Below, one piece after another: positions 60,266 through 64,000 of a DNA stretch of 64,000 nucleotides; positions within the stretch are counted from its first letter, which is position 1, and each line of letters begins with the position of its first letter. Source of the DNA: Micromonospora saelicesensis (GTDB lineage Bacteria; Actinomycetota; Actinomycetes; Mycobacteriales; Micromonosporaceae). The position numbers and the translations under genes were made by a program. Location: NCBI RefSeq assembly GCF_900091575.1, contig NZ_FMCR01000004.1, forward strand, positions 496,001 through 560,000. Reading direction: 5' to 3'. The notes beneath the pieces were generated by a model that saw nothing but the letters and a program-made list of their open reading frames with translations, did no database searches and was not told the DNA's origin.

Positions 60266-62275
60266 ATGATCAACAGACTGCTCGTGGCCAACCGGGGCGA
60301 GATCGCCCGTCGGGTCTTCGCCACCTGCCGCGCGATGGGCGTGGAGACGGTCGCCGTGCACTCGGACGCGGACGCCGACGCGCCGTTCGTGGCCGAGGCC
60401 GACCAGGCCGTACGCCTGCCGGGGAGTTCGCCGGCCGAGACGTACCTGCGGGTCGACCTGATCCTGGACGCGGCCCGGCGCAGCGGCGCGGACGCCGTCC
60501 ACCCCGGCTACGGGTTCCTCGCCGAGAACGCCGAGTTCGCGGCGGCGGTGACCGACGCCGGTCTGACCTGGGTCGGGCCGCCGGCCAAGGTGATCGCCGC
60601 GATGGGCGACAAGCTGGCGGCGAAGGCGCTGCTCGCCGAGGCGGGCGTGCCGATGCTGCCGAGCTGGACCGACACCGACGGCGTCACGGACTTCCCGGTG
60701 CTGGTGAAGGCGTCCGCCGGCGGCGGTGGCCGGGGCATGCGGATCGTCCGGACCGCCGACGAACTGGCCGAGGCGGTCGCCTCCGCGCGTCGCGAGGCGG
60801 CTGCCGCGTTCGGCGACGGCACTGTCTTCATCGAGCGGTACGTCGAGCGCGGCCGGCACGTCGAGGTGCAGATCTTCGGTGACACCCACGGCACCGTGCA
60901 GGTGCTCGGCGTCCGGGAGTGCTCGATCCAGCGCCGACACCAGAAGATCATCGAGGAGGCTCCGGGTGATCTCCCGCCGGGGCTGCATGATCGGCTGCAT
61001 GAGACGGCCATGGCTGCTGGGCGGGCGGTGGACTACGTGGGGGCCGGCACTGTCGAGTTCCTGCTGGCACCGACCGGCGAGTTCTTCTTTCTGGAGATGA
61101 ACACCCGACTCCAGGTGGAGCACCCCGTCACCGAATTGGTCACTCCGGCCGGGCTGGACCTGGTCCGGATGCAGCTGCTGGTGGCCGAGGGCGCACCGCT
61201 GCCCGCACAGCACCACTACCCGGCCACACGCGGCTACGCGATCGAGGTACGGCTGTGCGCCGAGGAGCCGGCGCAGGGCTGGCGGCCCGCCACGGGCACC
61301 CTGCACCGCTTCGACGTGCCGGGGGTGGACCGCGAGTTCGGCTGGATCCAACGGGCGGGCCTGCGGCTCGACTCCGGCGTGGTGGCGGGCTCGGTGGTGG
61401 GGGTGCACTACGACTCGCTGCTCGCCAAGCTGATCGCCGTGGCACCGACCCGGACCGAGGCGGCTCGGGCCCTGGCGGGTGCCCTGGCTCGGGCCGAGTT
61501 GCACGGGGTGGCCACCAACCGCGATCTGCTGGTCCGGGTGTTGCGCAGCCCGGAGTTCGCGGCGGCGGAGATCGACACCGGCTTCCTGGACCGGCACCCG
61601 GAGGTCTTCACCCCACTCCTCCCCGCCGACCAGGTCCCACTCACCGCCCTCGCCGCCGCGCTGGCGGGCGCCGCGCACCGCCGGGCGACCGCACCGGTGC
61701 TGGGCGGGCTCCCCTCCGGTTGGCGCAACGTGCCCGCAGTCCCGCAGGTCAGCCGGTTCACCGGGCCGGACGGCGACGAGATCGAGATCCGCTACCGGTT
61801 GGACCGGACTGGCCGGCTCGCCGACTGGTCCAGCACGTCGGCGGCCGAGGAGTCCGCCGAGCGGCCGACGGCACCCACAGTGGCGCTGGTCGAGGCCACC
61901 CCGGACCGGGTGGTGCTCGACGTCGACGGGGTTCGGCGCGCGTACCGCGTACACCGGGTGGGGTCGGCTGTCTTCGTGGACGGTCCGGACGGGGCGGCGA
62001 GCCTGGCCGAGCTGCCGCGTCTCCCGCTGCCCACCGCGGCGGTGGCGGCCGGGTCGCTGCTCGCGCCGCTGCCCGGCGCGGTGACCCGGGTACACGTCCA
62101 GGTCGGCCAGCGGGTCGCCGCCGGTGATCCGCTGCTCACCCTGGAAGCGATGAAGCTGGAACATCCCGTGCTCGCCCCGATCGACGGCGTGGTCGCCGAA
62201 CTGCCGGTGCCGATCGGCGGTCAGGTGCAGACGGGCGCCGTGCTCGCCGTTATCGAAGAAGAGGACGCCCGATGA
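60266..62275 (+). CDS. acyl-CoA carboxylase biotin carboxylase/BCCP (alpha) subunit
   Basis: This 669-residue protein has a biotin carboxylase domain (residues ~1-445: VANRGEIARRVFATCRAMG, the ATP-grasp loop KASAGGGGRGMRIV, FLEMNTRLQVEHPVTE), a BT linker domain, and a C-terminal biotinyl domain with EAMKLEHP (Lys630 biotinylated; Leu replaces the usual Met after the Lys). It carboxylates biotin for the beta subunit upstream. ATG 60266 has GAGGGG seven bases before it. The stop overlaps the next start. Confidence 0.94.
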   Translation: MINRLLVANRGEIARRVFATCRAMGVETVAVHSDADADAPFVAEADQAVRLPGSSPAETYLRVDLILDAARRSGADAVHPGYGFLAENAEFAAAVTDAGLTWVGPPAKVIAAMGDKLAAKALLAEAGVPMLPSWTDTDGVTDFPVLVKASAGGGGRGMRIVRTADELAEAVASARREAAAAFGDGTVFIERYVERGRHVEVQIFGDTHGTVQVLGVRECSIQRRHQKIIEEAPGDLPPGLHDRLHETAMAAGRAVDYVGAGTVEFLLAPTGEFFFLEMNTRLQVEHPVTELVTPAGLDLVRMQLLVAEGAPLPAQHHYPATRGYAIEVRLCAEEPAQGWRPATGTLHRFDVPGVDREFGWIQRAGLRLDSGVVAGSVVGVHYDSLLAKLIAVAPTRTEAARALAGALARAELHGVATNRDLLVRVLRSPEFAAAEIDTGFLDRHPEVFTPLLPADQVPLTALAAALAGAAHRRATAPVLGGLPSGWRNVPAVPQVSRFTGPDGDEIEIRYRLDRTGRLADWSSTSAAEESAERPTAPTVALVEATPDRVVLDVDGVRRAYRVHRVGSAVFVDGPDGAASLAELPRLPLPTAAVAAGSLLAPLPGAVTRVHVQVGQRVAAGDPLLTLEAMKLEHPVLAPIDGVVAELPVPIGGQVQTGAVLAVIEEEDAR

Positions 62276-63435
62276 CCTTCGACCTCACCCCCGAGCAGGA
62301 CCAGCTGCGCGACGCCGTGCGGGCGTTGGGCCGCCGTTACGGGCACTCCTACTTCGTCGAGAAGGCGAGGGCCGGCGAACACACCACCGAACTGTGGGCG
62401 GAGGCCGGACGGCTCGGCTACCTGGGGGTCAACATCCCCACCGAGTACGGCGGCGGGGGCGGCGGCATCACCGAGCTGGCCATCGTCTGCGAGGAGTTGG
62501 CGGCGGCGGGTTGCCCGCTGCTGCTGCTTGTGGTCTCCCCCGCCATCGCGGCGACAGTGCTCAGTCGGCACGGCACCGAGGAGCAGCGCAAGCGGCACCT
62601 GCCGGGCCTCGCCGACGGCTCCCAGAAGATCGTTTTCGCCATCACCGAGCCGGAGGCCGGTTCCAACTTCCACCGACTCGGCACTGTGGCTCGCCGCGAC
62701 GGCGACGGCTGGCTGCTGAACGGCCGCAAGTGCTACATCTCCGGTGTCGACGAGGCCGGTCACGTGCTGGTGGTGGCCCGTACCGAGGATTCCTCCACCG
62801 GGAAGTTGAAGCCGGCGCTGTTCCTGGTGCCGACCGACGCGGCCGGGTTGACCCGGTCCAAGTTGGACATGGAGATCGTGTCCCCGGAGAACCAGTTCCT
62901 GCTCTACCTGGACGACGTGCGGGTGCCCGCCGACGCGCTGCTCGGTGAGTCGCTGGACGCCGGGCTGCCGGCGCTCTTCGCCGGGCTCAACCCGGAGCGG
63001 ATCACGGTGGCCGCGATGGGCGCCGGCACCGGCCGGTACGCCATCGAGCGGGCCAGTGAGTACACCGCCACCCGCAAGGTCTGGGGTGGTCGGAGCATCG
63101 GCTCGCACCAGGGGGTGTCGCATCCGCTGGCCCACGCGGCGGTGCAGGTGGAGCTGGCCCGCCTCATGATCCAGAAGGCGGCCACCCTGTACGACGCCGG
63201 CCGCGACCTGGAGGCCGGGGTGGCCGGCAACATGGCCAAGTACGCGGCCGGGGAGGCCGCCGCGCTCGCCGTGGACACCGCCGTGCAGGTGCTCGGCGGG
63301 GCCGGCATGACCACCGAGTACGGGGTGGCGACCCTGCTCGGCGCCGTCCGGGCCGGCCGGATCGCCCCGGTCAGCCGCGAGATGATCCTCAACTTCGTGG
63401 CCCAACACGTCCTCGGCCAGGACAAGTCGTACTGA
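62272..63435 (+). CDS. acyl-CoA dehydrogenase (second of the operon)
   Basis: This 387-residue dehydrogenase has FAITEPEAGSNFHRL, WLLNGRKCYISGVDEAG and VQVLGGAGMTTEYGV. The C-terminal catalytic position reads IAPVSREM without the usual EGT, and Glu242 in LNPERITVA is the probable catalytic base, again the branched-chain arrangement. Only about 25-30% of the signature residues are shared with the first dehydrogenase, so the two probably act at different steps or on different chain lengths. It is last in the operon and is followed by a hairpin. Confidence 0.9.
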   Translation: MTFDLTPEQDQLRDAVRALGRRYGHSYFVEKARAGEHTTELWAEAGRLGYLGVNIPTEYGGGGGGITELAIVCEELAAAGCPLLLLVVSPAIAATVLSRHGTEEQRKRHLPGLADGSQKIVFAITEPEAGSNFHRLGTVARRDGDGWLLNGRKCYISGVDEAGHVLVVARTEDSSTGKLKPALFLVPTDAAGLTRSKLDMEIVSPENQFLLYLDDVRVPADALLGESLDAGLPALFAGLNPERITVAAMGAGTGRYAIERASEYTATRKVWGGRSIGSHQGVSHPLAHAAVQVELARLMIQKAATLYDAGRDLEAGVAGNMAKYAAGEAAALAVDTAVQVLGGAGMTTEYGVATLLGAVRAGRIAPVSREMILNFVAQHVLGQDKSY

Positions 63436-63439
63436 CGTC

Positions 63440-63467
63440 GCCACGGCCTGCGCGAGCGGGCCGTGGC
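63440..63467 (+). terminator. hairpin after the acyl-CoA operon
   Basis: A perfect 9-bp stem GCCACGGCC (63440-63448) and GGCCGTGGC (63459-63467) has a 10-nt loop, starting 4 bp after the last stop codon. Confidence 0.7.
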
Positions 63468-63492
63468 CGCGTGCCCGCGCCCGACGCTGCAA

Positions 63493-63567
63493 GATCGACT
63501 CGGTTTTCTTGAACTCGCGGTGTCCAAGCGTCGGTGATGCCCCGACTTCCTGAAAGCCGAGTCGATC
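63493..63567. repeat. 11-bp inverted repeat, possible dispersed intergenic element
   Basis: GATCGACTCGG (63493-63503) and CCGAGTCGATC (63557-63567) are perfect complements 53 nt apart. Flanking TTTTC/GAAAG also partly pair. The spacer is less G/C-rich than its surroundings. It could be a second terminator or a repeated palindromic element. Confidence 0.5.
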
Positions 63568-63595
63568 AAGCGCCGGGATGATGCCGGTGGGACGG

Positions 63596-64000
63596 TCAGG
63601 CTGGGGTACGGCAGGCGGCGTCGATGCGGTGGACCGGGCGGACGCGACGGCCCATGCCCTCCAGCAGCGAATCCTCGACGTGGAAGTCGTGGATGCGCAG
63701 TTGGTGGCGGGGCAGCTCCTCCTCGCTCGGGCAGAGCACCTGGGCGCGGACCAGACCGACCGGGACGTACCGGACGCCGCCCCGTTCCTGAAGGATCACC
63801 ATGTTGACGTCGTCGGTGGTGACCACGTGCCCGCGTACGTCCTCGGTGGGCCCGCTCTCCGGGCCCACCGTGGTGACGGTCAGCGGCAACACCGGTGTGG
63901 TGATCACCGGCACCGCGGCCCAGATCAGGGTGGCCAGCACCGCCACCTCGGTCACCGACGCCAGCGGCCGGATCACCATGCCCGGCAGCGGCCCCGCGAC
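63596..64000 (-). CDS. membrane protein, C-terminal part (cut by window edge)
   Basis: The reading frame enters from the right edge without a start; an internal ATG at 63979 is unlikely to be the true start because upstream codons continue in frame. The visible 134 residues contain one membrane helix (EVAVLATLIWAAVPVITTPV) and a soluble tail with VRGHVVTTDDVNMVILQERG and VRYVPVGLVRAQVLCPSEEE. No family is recognised. It is convergent with the acyl-CoA operon, separated by a hairpin and an inverted repeat. Confidence 0.65.
   Translation of the reverse strand, partial: VAGPLPGMVIRPLASVTEVAVLATLIWAAVPVITTPVLPLTVTTVGPESGPTEDVRGHVVTTDDVNMVILQERGGVRYVPVGLVRAQVLCPSEEELPRHQLRIHDFHVEDSLLEGMGRRVRPVHRIDAACRTPA

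Overview
This 64 kb window is chromosomal DNA of a high-G+C actinobacterium, most likely Micromonospora or a close member of the Micromonosporaceae. The basis is very G/C-rich third codon positions, many GTG starts, ATGA/GTGA gene overlaps, type VII secretion genes, and housekeeping gene order that matches (from memory) the Mycobacterium tuberculosis blocks folE-folP-folB-folK-panC, hpt-tilS-protease-dacB-ppa and marP-nudix-tlpA-nth-crp. I see no rRNA, tRNA, integrase, transposase or CRISPR array.

Layout. 1-15.4 kb: panC (cut by the window edge) with its DUF2520 partner; a TetR/SDR divergent pair with three operator-like boxes; a MidA-type methyltransferase overlapping an orphan nuoD; a coiled-coil membrane protein with an 18-bp repeat tract; an osmoprotectant ABC transporter whose binding protein is circularly permuted; several membrane proteins; and the folate genes folP-folB-folK-DUF3180. 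15.4-28.4 kb: a plus-strand block lying between folP and folE, which are neighbours in M. tuberculosis. It encodes a minimal type IV secretion-like set (VirB2-, VirB3-, VirB4-, VirB6/TrbL- and VirB8-like proteins and a lysozyme-like/M23 wall enzyme), a 25-codon coupled ORF, and an FtsK/SpoIIIE-like protein with both P-loops degenerate, next to a coiled-coil membrane partner. No relaxase, integrase or coupling ATPase is visible. A LexA-box-like sequence lies in the spacer upstream of it. 28.4-38.3 kb: folE, ftsH, hpt, a GlxA-type regulator, tilS, a zinc metalloprotease, dacB and ppa.

38.3-45.2 kb: a reduced type VII secretion locus (eccD, a three-P-loop eccC, mycP) without eccB, eccE or WXG100 genes. 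45.3-53.9 kb: two PAP2 phosphatases, the marP-nudix-tlpA-nth run, CapA, CbiZ, Crp and a phosphoesterase. 53.9-54.3 kb is a non-coding repeat cluster. 54.3-63.4 kb: a tightly coupled operon under a TetR (TIGR03084 protein, AtuA-like protein, acyl-CoA dehydrogenase, carboxyltransferase, biotin carboxylase/BCCP, second acyl-CoA dehydrogenase) that should oxidise and carboxylate a branched acyl-CoA, as in leucine or acyclic terpene breakdown. The window ends in an unfinished membrane-protein gene.

Product names rest on motif recognition. Start codons were chosen from Shine-Dalgarno sequences, overlaps and family lengths. Promoters, operators and terminators are read from sequence alone.
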